Origin: Candidatus Effluviviaceae Genus I sp.
Lineage (GTDB): Bacteria > Joyebacterota > Joyebacteria > Joyebacterales > Joyebacteraceae
Length of the DNA stretch: 45,926 nt
Direction of reading: 5' to 3'
Assembly (NCBI GenBank): GCA_016867725.1
Contig: VGIX01000014.1
Span: 1-45,926, forward strand
Below are positions 1 through 8,605 of the stretch, piece after piece; within the stretch, counting starts at the first letter, position 1, and each line of letters begins with the position of its first letter. The translations under genes were made by a program, and so were the position numbers. A model generated the notes under the pieces. That model was given only the letters and a program-made list of their open reading frames with translations. It had not been told where the DNA came from and did not search any database.

Positions 1-2
1 TG

Positions 3-275
3 TGGGGGCGCGGCAGGCTCCATCCCGTCCTCGGCGGACTCGCGGGCGCGGGGATCGGCCTGGCCGCGACGCTCGTCTACCAGGTCCTGGTCATCCTCGG
101 CCTCGCTGCCGCGATGCCCGAGGCAAGGACCGGCTTCGTGGCCGCGATCGCGTCGAACGCCCTCTTCTCTCTCGTGCATCTCCTGTCGAACGCCGTGGTC
201 TTCGCCGTGCTCGCCCCCGTTGCCCTTCCCCGACTGCGCTCGCTCTCGGCCGGAGCGTTGGCCGGACGCTCCTGA
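3..275 (+). CDS. C-terminal end of an integral membrane protein (partial at window start)
   Basis: An open frame runs from base 3 to a TGA at 273-275 without a start, so only the last 90 residues are visible. They contain two hydrophobic segments: a Gly/Ala/Leu-rich one at about residues 8-36 and another at about 46-72 that includes a SNAVVFAVLAP stretch, followed by a short Arg-containing tail. The arrangement of a final helix with an Asn and a basic end reminds me of MreD-type or ECF S-component proteins. Neither can be decided from this fragment. The overlapping Arg-rich frame at 2-412 looks like a shadow. Confidence 0.5.
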   Translation, partial: WGRGRLHPVLGGLAGAGIGLAATLVYQVLVILGLAAAMPEARTGFVAAIASNALFSLVHLLSNAVVFAVLAPVALPRLRSLSAGALAGRS

Positions 276-337
276 TATGGCGGTCCCCCGGCGCACAGCG
301 CGCCCCCGCTCCGAGGCCACACACCCCCGAAGAACAC

Positions 338-366
338 TTGCATTGCGTTTTGCAACAGGCTAGATT
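338..366 (+). promoter_or_regulatory. Candidate sigma70 promoter of comEA
   Basis: TTGCAT (338-343), a 17-base spacer, then TAGATT (361-366). It lies in a locally AT-richer stretch of the 276-377 gap. Transcription would start near 373, only about 5 bases before the ATG at 378, so the mRNA would be nearly leaderless. Assigned by eye. Confidence 0.5.
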
Positions 367-377
367 GGGGGCGCTCG

Positions 378-821
378 ATGGCCGGATGGCTGGGCGGGGT
401 CTTCACACGTGACGAGCGCATGGTCGTGGTGTTCTTGGCGGTCTCGCTGACCGTGGGCTCCCTGGTGATGGCGTCGCGTCGCGTCGACCCGTCGCTCATG
501 GCCCCGGAGAGCGGACCGCTCCCCGACAGCGTCGCCGCGGTCGCTCCCGCCGCCGAGCCGCCGGCGTGGCCCGTCGACGTCAACCGGGCGACCGCCGAGG
601 AACTGGAGGCGCTTCCCGGCATCGGGCCGGCCAGGGCGGCGGCGATCGTCGCGCTGCGCGAGCGCAGGGGCGGCCTTGGCTCGCTCGAGGACCTGCTCGA
701 CGTGAAGGGCATCGGGCCGAAGACGCTCGAGCGTCTTCGGCCCTTCGCGGTCGCCGGCTCCCGAGCGGACTCGTCGCGCGGCGCGGGGGCGGGAACCGCG
801 CCGGGGGAGGGCAGGACGTGA
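378..821 (+). CDS. comEA: ComEA-like membrane-anchored helix-hairpin-helix DNA-binding protein
   Basis: This 147-residue protein has one N-terminal membrane helix (about residues 14-33) and a Pro/Ala-rich linker. A tandem helix-hairpin-helix module follows at about 66-123, with the two signature turns LPGIGPARA and VKGIGPKTLE. ComEA proteins bind incoming double-stranded DNA outside the cytoplasmic membrane during natural transformation. The size, single anchor and ComEA-type HhH pair support this; HhH proteins of this layout are also often called simply helix-hairpin-helix domain proteins. The tail after residue 124 is a low-complexity Gly/Ala/Arg segment. The stop overlaps the GTG of the following sensor kinase, so the two are probably translated together. 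dprA, a cytoplasmic partner in transformation, lies 6.6 kb downstream. Confidence 0.8.
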   Translation: MAGWLGGVFTRDERMVVVFLAVSLTVGSLVMASRRVDPSLMAPESGPLPDSVAAVAPAAEPPAWPVDVNRATAEELEALPGIGPARAAAIVALRERRGGLGSLEDLLDVKGIGPKTLERLRPFAVAGSRADSSRGAGAGTAPGEGRT

Positions 822-2431
822 CGGAGAACTCCCGTCTCAACAGGACCATCGCCACCGCGCGTCTCCTCGTCGCCGTGATGGTGGTCCTCATCGCCGTCGG
901 GTCGCGCGGCGCGATCCCGATCCGTCCGCCCGTCGCCATCGCGCTCGCGGCGACCGCGATCTCTGTCGCCTGGGTCCTGTGGGCGAGGACCGGGCGCGCG
1001 GCCGCGCTCCTCATCGGCGCGCAGTTCGCGGTCGACGTCGGGCTCATCGCGCTCCTCGCGCGCTTCACGGGCGGCCTCGACAGCCCGTTCCGTCTGCTCT
1101 ACCTCGTGCCGGTCATCTCAGCCGCCACGCGGCTCGGCTCCCGGGCCGGCAACACGATCGCCGTGCTCGCCGTGCTCACGTACCTGGGGCTCATCCCCGC
1201 GGGCCCGGCGCCGTGGGCGTACCTGATGCAGCCAGGGGCGTTCGCCGAGGTCACGGTGCTCGTCGTCTCGCTCCTGCTCGTCGCCACGCTCGTGGGCCAG
1301 GTCAGCCTGCGGGCGGCCGTCGGCGAGAAGGACCTGGCCCACGCGCTCTCGCAGCTCTCGATCGCGAACCTGAGGATGACGAACGTCGTCGCGAGCATCC
1401 GAAGCGGCGTCATCATCGCCGACGCGCAGGGCCGCGTCGTCGCGCTCAACCGCGCGGGCGAGGACGTGCTTGGGATGAGGGCCGACGAGGTGGTCGGGAG
1501 GGACTACCGCGTGGCGTTCGCCGAGGCCCCGGCCTTCTGCGAGCGTCTTGCCTCGACGCTCGAGGCGGGGCGGCCGGAGACGCGCGCCGAGTTCTTCGTC
1601 AGGCAGCCCGGGGGCCGCAGCGTGCCCGTCGGGCTCACGACCTCGGTGATCAGGGACGACGCCGGGGCGGACCGGGGCGTGATCGCCGTGTTCCAGGACC
1701 TCACCGAGGCGCGCAGGCTCGAGGAGAGGTCCCGGCACGACGAGAGACTCGCCGCGCTGGGCGAGTTCGCGGCGGGGCTCGCTCACGAGATCCGGAACCC
1801 GCTCAACGTGATCAAGGGGTCCGTGGACATGCTCCGCGAGAGCGCGCGCCCGTCGGCGGAGGACGCGAAGCTCTTTGACCTGGTCTCTCGGGAGGTGGAC
1901 CGACTGAACCGGCTCGTCAACGACGTGCTGCTCTACGGTCGGATGGAGTCCGGCGAGCGGCAGCGGCTCAGGCTGGACGAGCTCGTCGGCGAGGTGGCGA
2001 CGCTGGCCAGGAACCACCCGAGCTACCGCCCGGACATCGCGCTCGAGACGGGCGCGGCCGACCGCGTCGAGGGGCACGCGAACCCGGAGCAGATGAAGCG
2101 GGTTCTTCTCAATCTCGTGGTGAACGCGCTCGAGGCCATCGAGGGACGCGGGCGCGTCCGGATCCTCGCCGTCCCGAGGGCGGAGTTTCGGTCGCACGGG
2201 CTCGAGGGCGACCCGGAGGCCGAGGTGGCCCTCGTCGTCGAGGACACGGGGTCGGGCATTGCCGCGGAGCGGCGCGCGCAGATCTTCCAGCCGTTCGACA
2301 CGTCGAAGCAGGGCGGCACGGGCCTCGGCCTTGCGATCGTCGACAAGATCGTGCGCGCGCACGGCGGCCGGATCGCGCTGGCCAGCGAGGTCGGGCGCGG
2401 CAGCAGGTTCGTCGTGTACCTCCCGCACTGA
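818..2431 (+). CDS. PilS/NtrB-like membrane sensor histidine kinase with PAS domain
   Basis: The GTG at 818 was chosen because GGAGG lies 7 bases upstream and the codon overlaps the comEA stop as GTGA; the open frame itself extends further upstream. The 537-residue product has about six N-terminal membrane segments (residues 13-165), a short coiled linker, and a PAS domain (about 185-300). A HisKA domain follows with the phospho-acceptor His323 in AHEIRNPLN. The HATPase domain carries N436 of the N box, DTGSG (476-480) and GTGLGL (500-505). All catalytic motifs are intact. The polytopic membrane sensor plus PAS resembles PilS, and the next gene encodes its natural partner, an NtrC-family activator. 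The signal sensed cannot be read from sequence. Confidence 0.88.
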   Translation: MTENSRLNRTIATARLLVAVMVVLIAVGSRGAIPIRPPVAIALAATAISVAWVLWARTGRAAALLIGAQFAVDVGLIALLARFTGGLDSPFRLLYLVPVISAATRLGSRAGNTIAVLAVLTYLGLIPAGPAPWAYLMQPGAFAEVTVLVVSLLLVATLVGQVSLRAAVGEKDLAHALSQLSIANLRMTNVVASIRSGVIIADAQGRVVALNRAGEDVLGMRADEVVGRDYRVAFAEAPAFCERLASTLEAGRPETRAEFFVRQPGGRSVPVGLTTSVIRDDAGADRGVIAVFQDLTEARRLEERSRHDERLAALGEFAAGLAHEIRNPLNVIKGSVDMLRESARPSAEDAKLFDLVSREVDRLNRLVNDVLLYGRMESGERQRLRLDELVGEVATLARNHPSYRPDIALETGAADRVEGHANPEQMKRVLLNLVVNALEAIEGRGRVRILAVPRAEFRSHGLEGDPEAEVALVVEDTGSGIAAERRAQIFQPFDTSKQGGTGLGLAIVDKIVRAHGGRIALASEVGRGSRFVVYLPH

Positions 2432-2477
2432 GCCGCCCGCGGCGGCGCGAAGGCACGAACGCAGAGAGAGGGGCTTC

Positions 2478-3857
2478 ATGTCACAGGGACGCATACTGAT
2501 CGTCGACGACGAGGACAGCATCAGGGAGTACCTCTCGATGATGCTGGAGCGCGAGGGCTACGACGTCGTCGCGACCGCGGACGGGAAGAAGGCCCTGAGG
2601 GTCCAGTCGCAGGAGGCCTTCGACGTCGTGATCACCGACATCCAGCTCAAGGGCATGAGCGGGATCGAGGTCCTCGGGGCGATCAGGGAGCAGGACCCGG
2701 CGCTTCCCGTCATCATCGTGACGGGGCACGCGTCGCAGGAGTCCGCGATCGAGGCGCTCAACCTGGGAGCGTTCTACTACCTTCTCAAACCCGTCTCGAA
2801 CGACGAGCTCAAGCAGGTCGTGCGGAACGCGCTCGAGATGCGGCGCCTCAAGGAGGAGAACGTCGAGCTCGAGCGGGCGCTCCACCCGAGCGGCGAGCGC
2901 GCGATCGTGGGCACGAGCGAGGGGATGACCTCGGTGTTCGACATCGTGGACCGCGTCGCGCGGACGTCGAGCACGGTGCTCCTCTACGGGGAGAGCGGCA
3001 CGGGGAAGGAGCTCGTCGCGCGGGCCGTCCACGCGCGCAGCGCGAGGGCGCAGGGCCGGTTCGTGTCGATCAACTGCGGCGCGCTGCCCGAGACGCTGCT
3101 CGAGAGCGAGCTCTTCGGGCACGTGAAGGGATCGTTCACGGGAGCGATCCGCGACAAGCGGGGGCTCTTCGTCGTCGCCGAGGGAGGCACGTTCTTCCTC
3201 GACGAGGTGAGCGAGACGTCGCCGGCCATCCAGGTCAAGCTCCTGCGCGTCCTTCAGGAGCGCGAGGTGGTGCCCGTCGGAGGCACCAAGCCGACGCAGG
3301 TGGACGTGCGCGTCATCGCCGCGACGAACGCCGAGCTCGAGAAGCTCATTCGCGAGGGGAAGTTCCGGGCGGACCTCTACTACCGCCTCAACGTCATCCC
3401 GATCCGGATCCCGCCGCTGCGCGAGCGTCGGGACGACGTCCCGCTCCTGGTCCGGCACTTCCTCGAGCGGTTCACCGGTGGGGCGAAGAGCGTGAGCGAC
3501 GACGCCATGGAGATCCTCGTGGGCTACGACTGGCCGGGCAACGTGAGGGAGCTCGAGAACGTCATCGAGCGCGCCGTCATCCTGGCGAGGGACAAGACCA
3601 TCACGGCGGCCGACCTCAACATCTCGATCTTCCCCGAGCGGCTCCGGAAGCGCGCGGCGGCTGCCGGGCCCGCGGAATCGGGTCTCGGCGTGTCCGGTCT
3701 CACGCTCGACGAGGTCGAGCGGCGCTACCTCATCCAGACGCTCGAGGAGACGGGCTGGAAGAAGAAGCAGGCGGCGGACGTTCTGGGCATCAACCCATCC
3801 ACGCTGTACAGGAAGCTCCAGCGGTACGGGATGGCGGACAGGGCGGAGGAGGACTAG
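2478..3857 (+). CDS. NtrC/PilR-family sigma54-dependent response regulator
   Basis: The start is the ATG at 2478, with GAGAGGGG upstream; the frame is open well before it. The 459-residue protein has a receiver domain (1-120, phosphorylation site Asp54 in VITDIQLKGM), an AAA+ sigma54-interaction domain (about 142-370) and a Fis-type helix-turn-helix (about 410-452). The Walker A motif is GESGTGKE (171-178) and the Walker B region is GTFFLDEV (237-244). The sigma54 contact loop reads GSFTGA (218-223) instead of the usual GAFTGA. It should activate promoters read by RNA polymerase with sigma54 after phosphorylation by the adjacent kinase. PilR of type IV pili is the closest architectural match, but no pilus genes are in the window. 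Confidence 0.92.
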   Translation: MSQGRILIVDDEDSIREYLSMMLEREGYDVVATADGKKALRVQSQEAFDVVITDIQLKGMSGIEVLGAIREQDPALPVIIVTGHASQESAIEALNLGAFYYLLKPVSNDELKQVVRNALEMRRLKEENVELERALHPSGERAIVGTSEGMTSVFDIVDRVARTSSTVLLYGESGTGKELVARAVHARSARAQGRFVSINCGALPETLLESELFGHVKGSFTGAIRDKRGLFVVAEGGTFFLDEVSETSPAIQVKLLRVLQEREVVPVGGTKPTQVDVRVIAATNAELEKLIREGKFRADLYYRLNVIPIRIPPLRERRDDVPLLVRHFLERFTGGAKSVSDDAMEILVGYDWPGNVRELENVIERAVILARDKTITAADLNISIFPERLRKRAAAAGPAESGLGVSGLTLDEVERRYLIQTLEETGWKKKQAADVLGINPSTLYRKLQRYGMADRAEED

Positions 3858-3868
3858 CGGCCGCGCCT

Positions 3869-4441
3869 ATGAGGGTCATCGCCGGCAGGCTCAGAGGACG
3901 GCGGATCGACGCCCCGGCCGGACGGCTCGTGCGGCCGACGTACGACCGCGTGAGGGAGTCCGTCTTCGGCATCCTCGGCGACCGCGTCGATGGAGCGCGC
4001 GTGCTGGACCTGTTCGCCGGCTCCGGGGCGCTCGGCATCGAGTGCCTCTCCCGGGGGGCCGCCTCGGTCACCTTCGTGGAGCGGGACCGCGAGGCGCTCG
4101 CGGCGCTTCGGAGGAACCTCGAGGCGCTCGGCATCGCCGGGCTCGCGGTCGTCGCCCCGTGCGACGCGCTGCGGTTCCTCGGCCGGGGCGCCGGGCGGGC
4201 GCGATTCGATCTCGTGTTCGTGGACCCGCCGTACGGGAGCGGCCTGGCGGGCGAGGCGCTCGGCCGGCTGGGCCCGTGGGACGGGCTCGCGCCCGGAGCG
4301 CTCGTCGTCGTCGAGCACGCGAGCGGCGACCGCCCGGACGAAGGCGAAGGCGGGCTCGTGCACGAGCGGACGGAGCGCTACGGCTCCACCGAGGTGAGCT
4401 TCTTCCGCGGTGTGGGCGAAGGAGAGAGGGAGGCGCTGTGA
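3869..4441 (+). CDS. rsmD: 16S rRNA (guanine(966)-N2)-methyltransferase RsmD
   Basis: The 190-residue protein begins with the RsmD hallmark MRVIAGRLRGR and has RPTYDRVRESVFG at 22-34. S-adenosylmethionine motif I is DLFAGSGALGIE (47-58), and the catalytic DPPY is at 119-122. RsmD methylates G966 of 16S rRNA on the assembling small subunit. rsmD followed by coaD is a widely conserved pair, as here: the rsmD stop overlaps the coaD GTG by four bases. The only oddity is a slightly extended acidic/basic tail. Confidence 0.94.
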   Translation: MRVIAGRLRGRRIDAPAGRLVRPTYDRVRESVFGILGDRVDGARVLDLFAGSGALGIECLSRGAASVTFVERDREALAALRRNLEALGIAGLAVVAPCDALRFLGRGAGRARFDLVFVDPPYGSGLAGEALGRLGPWDGLAPGALVVVEHASGDRPDEGEGGLVHERTERYGSTEVSFFRGVGEGEREAL

Positions 4442-4965
4442 GAACGGCTCTCTATCCAGGCACGTTCGATCCGATCACCAACGGGCACCTCGACCTCATC
4501 CGCAGGGCGCGGAAGCTCTTCGACCGAATCGTCGTGGCCGTCGGGACGGGCCGGGCGAAGACGCCGATGTTCTCCGAGCGGGAGCGTCTCGCGCTCGTGC
4601 GCGACGCCGTGAAGGGCATGGACGGCGTCGAGGCCGTCGTCTTCTCGGGGCTTCTCGTCGACGTCGCGGCGCGGCTTCAGTCGGTCGCGATCATCCGGGG
4701 GCTCCGCGAGGTCTCGGACTTCGAGTACGAGTTCCAGATGGCGCTCATGAACCGGCGATTGGCCGCCGACGTGGAGACCGTGTTCCTCATGCCGAGCGAG
4801 CGCTTCACGTACATCGACTCGACGGTCGTGAAGGAGGTCGGGCTCCTGGGCGGAAGCGTGGACGGCCTCGTGCCGCCGGCGGTCGAGCGGGCGCTCGCGG
4901 CGAGGCGGAAGCGGACGGTGGGGAGGGCGACGCGTGGCGGGAAGGGACGGACGCGGCGCGGTTGA
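4438..4965 (+). CDS. coaD: Phosphopantetheine adenylyltransferase CoaD
   Basis: GTG at 4438 is taken as the start: it overlaps the rsmD stop (GTGA), follows a GGGAGG, and puts the family N-terminus RTALYPGTFDPITNGH directly after it. The 175-residue enzyme transfers AMP to 4'-phosphopantetheine, the penultimate step of coenzyme A synthesis. The nucleotidyltransferase motif GTFDPITNGH (8-17) is present, as are IIRGLREVSDFEYE in the middle and a form of the C-terminal S-T-V-K-E signature. The last 25 residues are an Arg/Lys/Gly-rich tail beyond the usual family end. Its 3' end overlaps the next gene by 32 bases. Confidence 0.94.
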   Translation: MRTALYPGTFDPITNGHLDLIRRARKLFDRIVVAVGTGRAKTPMFSERERLALVRDAVKGMDGVEAVVFSGLLVDVAARLQSVAIIRGLREVSDFEYEFQMALMNRRLAADVETVFLMPSERFTYIDSTVVKEVGLLGGSVDGLVPPAVERALAARRKRTVGRATRGGKGRTRRG

Positions 4966-6415
4966 CGCGCGGCTTCTTGCCGAGCTGCGACGCGCGGCGG
5001 GCGGCTCGATGTCGGCGCGGCTCGAGGACCGCATCTGCTACTCCATGGACGCCACGGACCTCAGGGCGCTTCCGGACGCCGTCGTGTGGCCGCGGTCGAC
5101 CGAGGAGGCGGCCGCGGTCGTCCGTGTCGCGTCGCGTCGCGGCTGCCCCGTCGTGGCCCGCGGGGCCGGCACCGGCTACACGGGCGGCTGCCTGCCCGTC
5201 GCCGGCGGCGTGGTCGTCTCCACCGAGAGGATGAACCGCGTGGTGCTGCTCGACCCGGCCCGCAGGCTGGCCGTCGTGGAGCCGGGCGTCGTCAACGCGG
5301 AGGTCGACGCGCGGGCGGCGGCGTTCGGGCTGTCGTACCCGCCGGATCCTGCGAGCCTCAAGGTCTCCACGATCGGGGGCAACGTCGCCGAGGGCGCCGG
5401 CGGCCCGCGGACCGTGTTGCACGGCGTCACGCGCGACTACGTCGTCGGGCTCGAGTGCGTCCTCGCCGACGGCACGGTGATCACGACCGGCCTCCTCGCC
5501 GGCGCGGGCGAGGGCGGCTGGGACGCGGCCCCGATCCTCGTGGGCTCCGAGGGCACGCTCGCCGTCGTGACGAAGGTCGCGCTCCGGCTCGTCGAGCGGC
5601 CGGCCGCGTACGCGACGTACTGGGTGGAGTTCCCGTCCCTCGACGCCGCCGCGCGCACCGTCGCGGAGGTGATCGCCTCGGGGCTTTCGGTCAGCGTGCT
5701 CGAGCTTCTGGACGCCGGCACCCTCGCGAGCGCGCTCGAGCACGCGAGCGGCGCCCGGCCGGCGACCGTGCCCGAGGCCGCGCTCCTCGTCGAGCTCGAG
5801 GGTGACCCGGCAGCGTTCGCCGCGGCGGCGCGCCGCGTGCGGGATGCGGCCGTGCGGCACGGCGCGTCCGCTTTCCGCGAGGCGGCGTCGCAGGCCGAGC
5901 GCGACGACATCTGGAAGCTCAGGCGGTCGGTGTCCCCCGCGCTCGCGCGGCTCTCGGGCGGCAAGATCAACGAGGACATCGCCGTGCCGCGGAGCGCGAT
6001 CCCCGCGTTCGTGCGCGCCATGCGGGAGATCGGCGAGTCGCTCGGTCTGTCGGTCCTCGCGTTCGGTCACGCCGGCGACGGCAACCTCCACGTCAACGTG
6101 ATGGTCGAGCGCTCCGACCCCGAGCAGATGGCGCGCGCCCGGGCGGCGGTGTCGCGGCTCTTCGCGGCGGCGCTCGCGCTCGGAGGCACGCTCTCCGGCG
6201 AGCACGGGATCGGGATCACGAAGGCCGAGCATCTTGCGAGCGAGCTCGGCCCGGCGGCGCTCGGCCTCACGCGGGCCGTGAAGCGCGCGCTCGACCCGGG
6301 CGGGACGCTGAACCCCGACAAGATCCTCACCGACCGACCCAACCCCTGGTGGACCGGCCCCCCCCGGGCGGCCGAGGGGGAGCGGGGAGGCGGCACGGAC
6401 CGGCACACATGCTGA
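4934..6415 (+). CDS. GlcD/D-lactate dehydrogenase-type FAD-binding oxidoreductase
   Basis: The GTG at 4934 has GGGAGG 7 bases upstream and gives a normal family N-terminus, so it is preferred over the ATG at 5009. The 493-residue protein has a PCMH/VAO-type FAD domain with GAGTGYTGGC (77-86) and an STIGGNVAEGAGGP segment. A GlcD-type substrate domain follows, with FGHAGDGNLHVN and GEHGIG, and then the typical end DPGGTLNPDKIL. Such enzymes oxidise 2-hydroxyacids such as glycolate or D-lactate. The substrate cannot be assigned, and no GlcE, GlcF or LutABC partners sit beside it. It overlaps coaD by 32 bases and obgE by 7, so it belongs to the same transcription unit. Confidence 0.88.
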   Translation: MAGRDGRGAVDARLLAELRRAAGGSMSARLEDRICYSMDATDLRALPDAVVWPRSTEEAAAVVRVASRRGCPVVARGAGTGYTGGCLPVAGGVVVSTERMNRVVLLDPARRLAVVEPGVVNAEVDARAAAFGLSYPPDPASLKVSTIGGNVAEGAGGPRTVLHGVTRDYVVGLECVLADGTVITTGLLAGAGEGGWDAAPILVGSEGTLAVVTKVALRLVERPAAYATYWVEFPSLDAAARTVAEVIASGLSVSVLELLDAGTLASALEHASGARPATVPEAALLVELEGDPAAFAAAARRVRDAAVRHGASAFREAASQAERDDIWKLRRSVSPALARLSGGKINEDIAVPRSAIPAFVRAMREIGESLGLSVLAFGHAGDGNLHVNVMVERSDPEQMARARAAVSRLFAAALALGGTLSGEHGIGITKAEHLASELGPAALGLTRAVKRALDPGGTLNPDKILTDRPNPWWTGPPRAAEGERGGGTDRHTC

Positions 6416-7389
6416 TCGACACCGCGACCATCCAGGTGCGCGCGGGCAACGGCGGGAACGGCTGCCTGGCGTTCCGTCGCGAGAAGTTCGTGCCGCACGG
6501 CGGTCCGAGCGGCGGCGACGGCGGCCGAGGCGGCGACGTCATCATCGAGGCGTCCGAGGGGCGATCCACGCTCGTCGACTTCCACTACAGGAGGCACTAC
6601 CGGGCCGAGAGCGGCCGGCACGGCAGCGGCGCGACGAAGACCGGGCGCGACGGCGAGGGGATCCTGCTCAAGGTGCCGGTCGGCACGCTCGTCAAGGACC
6701 GCGACACGGGCGAGGTGCTTGCCGACCTCGACGCCCCGGGCAAGCGCGTCGTCGCGGCGAAGGGCGGCCGCGGGGGCCGCGGGAACGCGCGTTTCGCGAC
6801 GCCCATCGAGCAGGCGCCGACGCGGCACGAGCCCGGCGTCCCCGGCGAGGAGCGGACGATCGATCTCGAGCTCAAGCTCATCGCCGACGTCGGGATCGTC
6901 GGGCTGCCGAACGCGGGGAAGTCCACGCTGCTCTCGAGGATCTCGTCGGCGAAGCCGAGGATCGGCGACTACCCCTTCACGACGCTGAGCCCGGTGCTGG
7001 GGCTCGTGCGCTACGGCGACGACGGGAGCTTCGTCGCGGCGGACCTGCCCGGCCTCATCGAGGGCGCGCACGAGGGCAAGGGGCTCGGGCTTCGGTTCCT
7101 GAGGCACGTCGAGCGGACCCGCGTGCTCGTCATCCTGCTGGACGCCTCGAGCGAGGATCTCGCGGGCGACTACGACACGCTCGTCAACGAGCTCGCGAGC
7201 TACGGCAAGGGTCTGGCGGAGAAGCGGCGCATCGTGGTGCTGAACAAGATGGACCTCGTCCCCGGCGGAACGCCGCGCGCGCGGTTCGGCGGGGAGGAGG
7301 TGCTGGCGATCTCGGCGCTCAGGGGCGAGGGCCTCGACAGACTGCGGCACGCGGTCGGGGGGCTTCTCGAGAGCGTCGGAGCTTCGTGA
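6409..7389 (+). CDS. obgE: Obg-family ribosome-assembly GTPase
   Basis: The ATG at 6409 starts the canonical MLIDTATIQVRAGNGGNG; upstream in-frame codons are not conserved. The 326-residue protein has the glycine-rich Obg fold (1-158) and then a G domain with GLPNAGKST (165-173), the switch region DYPFTTLSP, DLPGLIEGA (212-220) and NKMD (279-282). Obg acts in late 50S subunit assembly and stress control. It ends soon after the G domain, so the variable C-terminal OCT or acidic extension of some Obg proteins is absent, as in many short forms. The gene overlaps the GlcD-like stop by 7 bases. Confidence 0.96.
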   Translation: MLIDTATIQVRAGNGGNGCLAFRREKFVPHGGPSGGDGGRGGDVIIEASEGRSTLVDFHYRRHYRAESGRHGSGATKTGRDGEGILLKVPVGTLVKDRDTGEVLADLDAPGKRVVAAKGGRGGRGNARFATPIEQAPTRHEPGVPGEERTIDLELKLIADVGIVGLPNAGKSTLLSRISSAKPRIGDYPFTTLSPVLGLVRYGDDGSFVAADLPGLIEGAHEGKGLGLRFLRHVERTRVLVILLDASSEDLAGDYDTLVNELASYGKGLAEKRRIVVLNKMDLVPGGTPRARFGGEEVLAISALRGEGLDRLRHAVGGLLESVGAS

Positions 7390-7423
7390 CGGTCCATGGG
7401 GCGGGGCCCGGGAGGGGGGAGCG

Positions 7424-8560
7424 GTGGAGGAGAGGGAAGCGGCCCTGGCGATCGCGTGCACGCCGGGCATCGGTCCGGCGACCGCGTCGGAGCTTCTGAG
7501 CGTCTTCGGATCGCACGGAGCCGTCGTTGACGCGGCGCTCGGGCGGGCGGCCTCCGGGCCGCTGTTGCCGGCGGAGATCGCGTCGCCGATCGCGGCGACC
7601 GTCGCCTCGGGGCGGCACCTTGCCGACCTGGCGGACGCGGCGCGCGCCGGCGCGAGGTTCGCCGTGCCCGGCGATCCGGACTACCCGGCGGTGCTGGCCG
7701 AGATCGCCCGCGCGCCGATCGGGATCTTCGTTGCGGGGGCTGCGCTGGCCGGGCTGCTCCCCGCGGTCGCGATCGTCGGGACGCGCGCGCCGACGCCGCG
7801 CGGCGTGGCGTTCGCGCGGGCTCTGGCCTCCGACCTCGTCAGGGCCGGGCTCGCCGTCGTGAGCGGGCTCGCCCGGGGCATCGACACCGCCGCGCATCGC
7901 GGGGCGCTGGACGCCGGCGGTCGAACGGTCGCGGTGCTCGGCTGTGGCCTTGCGGCCGAGCCGTACCCGCCCGAGAACGCGGGGCTCGCGCCGGAGATCG
8001 CCACGTCCGGCGGCGCGGTCGTCTCCGAGTTCTCGCCGATGCAGGAGGCGCGGCCGGCGGCGTTTCCGCAGAGGAACAGGATCATCTCGGGGCTTTCGGC
8101 CGGCGTGGTCGTCGTCGAGGCCGGCACGAGGAGCGGCGCGCTGATCACGGCCGCCCGGGCCCTCGAGCAGGGACGGGAGGTCTTCGCGGTCCCCGGGCCG
8201 GTGGACGAGCCGCAGTCGAGGGGGCCGCACGGGCTTCTGCGGCGCGGCGCGCGACTGGTTGAGAGCGTCGAGGACGTGCTCGACGAGCTCGACGCGGCGT
8301 GGGGGCCGTTCGGGCGGGCGGGAGCGGCGGAGCGCGCGCGGTCCGCGGGGAGTGGGGCGGAAGCTGGGAGCGCGCCGGCGGTCGGTGGGCCGGCCGGGCG
8401 TGTGGCAGCGGCCCTCTCGATGACGCCGCTCTCGCCCGGCGAGATCGCTGTGAGGCTCGGCGAGCCTGTCGAGCGCGTGCTGTCGTGCCTGCTCGCGCTC
8501 GAGCTCGAGGGTCTTGCGTCGCCGGCGCCGGGCGGGAGGTACGTGCGCGGCCGCCGGTGA
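7424..8560 (+). CDS. dprA: DNA-processing protein DprA (Smf)
   Basis: GTG at 7424 follows a GGGAGGGGGG run. The 378-residue protein has an N-terminal helical helix-hairpin-helix-like part (TPGIGPATA) and a Rossmann-type core. The core carries IVGTRAP (117-123), SGLARGIDTAAH (147-158), FPQRNRIISGLS (214-225) and EAGTRSGALITA (232-243), followed by an Ala/Gly-rich linker. A winged-helix end (about 325-375) has SPGEIAVRLGEPVERV. DprA loads RecA on single-stranded DNA taken up during transformation. Together with comEA it suggests competence. dprA usually neighbours topA; that gene is not here. Confidence 0.95.
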   Translation: MEEREAALAIACTPGIGPATASELLSVFGSHGAVVDAALGRAASGPLLPAEIASPIAATVASGRHLADLADAARAGARFAVPGDPDYPAVLAEIARAPIGIFVAGAALAGLLPAVAIVGTRAPTPRGVAFARALASDLVRAGLAVVSGLARGIDTAAHRGALDAGGRTVAVLGCGLAAEPYPPENAGLAPEIATSGGAVVSEFSPMQEARPAAFPQRNRIISGLSAGVVVVEAGTRSGALITAARALEQGREVFAVPGPVDEPQSRGPHGLLRRGARLVESVEDVLDELDAAWGPFGRAGAAERARSAGSGAEAGSAPAVGGPAGRVAAALSMTPLSPGEIAVRLGEPVERVLSCLLALELEGLASPAPGGRYVRGRR

Positions 8561-8605
8561 CAGGTGCTCGCGGGGTCGGCGGCGGCCCGCGCGCGGAGGA
8601 TGCCG

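Noticed and set aside
2-412. A 136-residue plus-strand frame at the window start
   Set aside because: It is Arg/Pro-rich with no hydrophobic or family pattern, and it runs through the gap and over the comEA start. The frame beginning at base 3 encodes sensible membrane helices and stops at 275.
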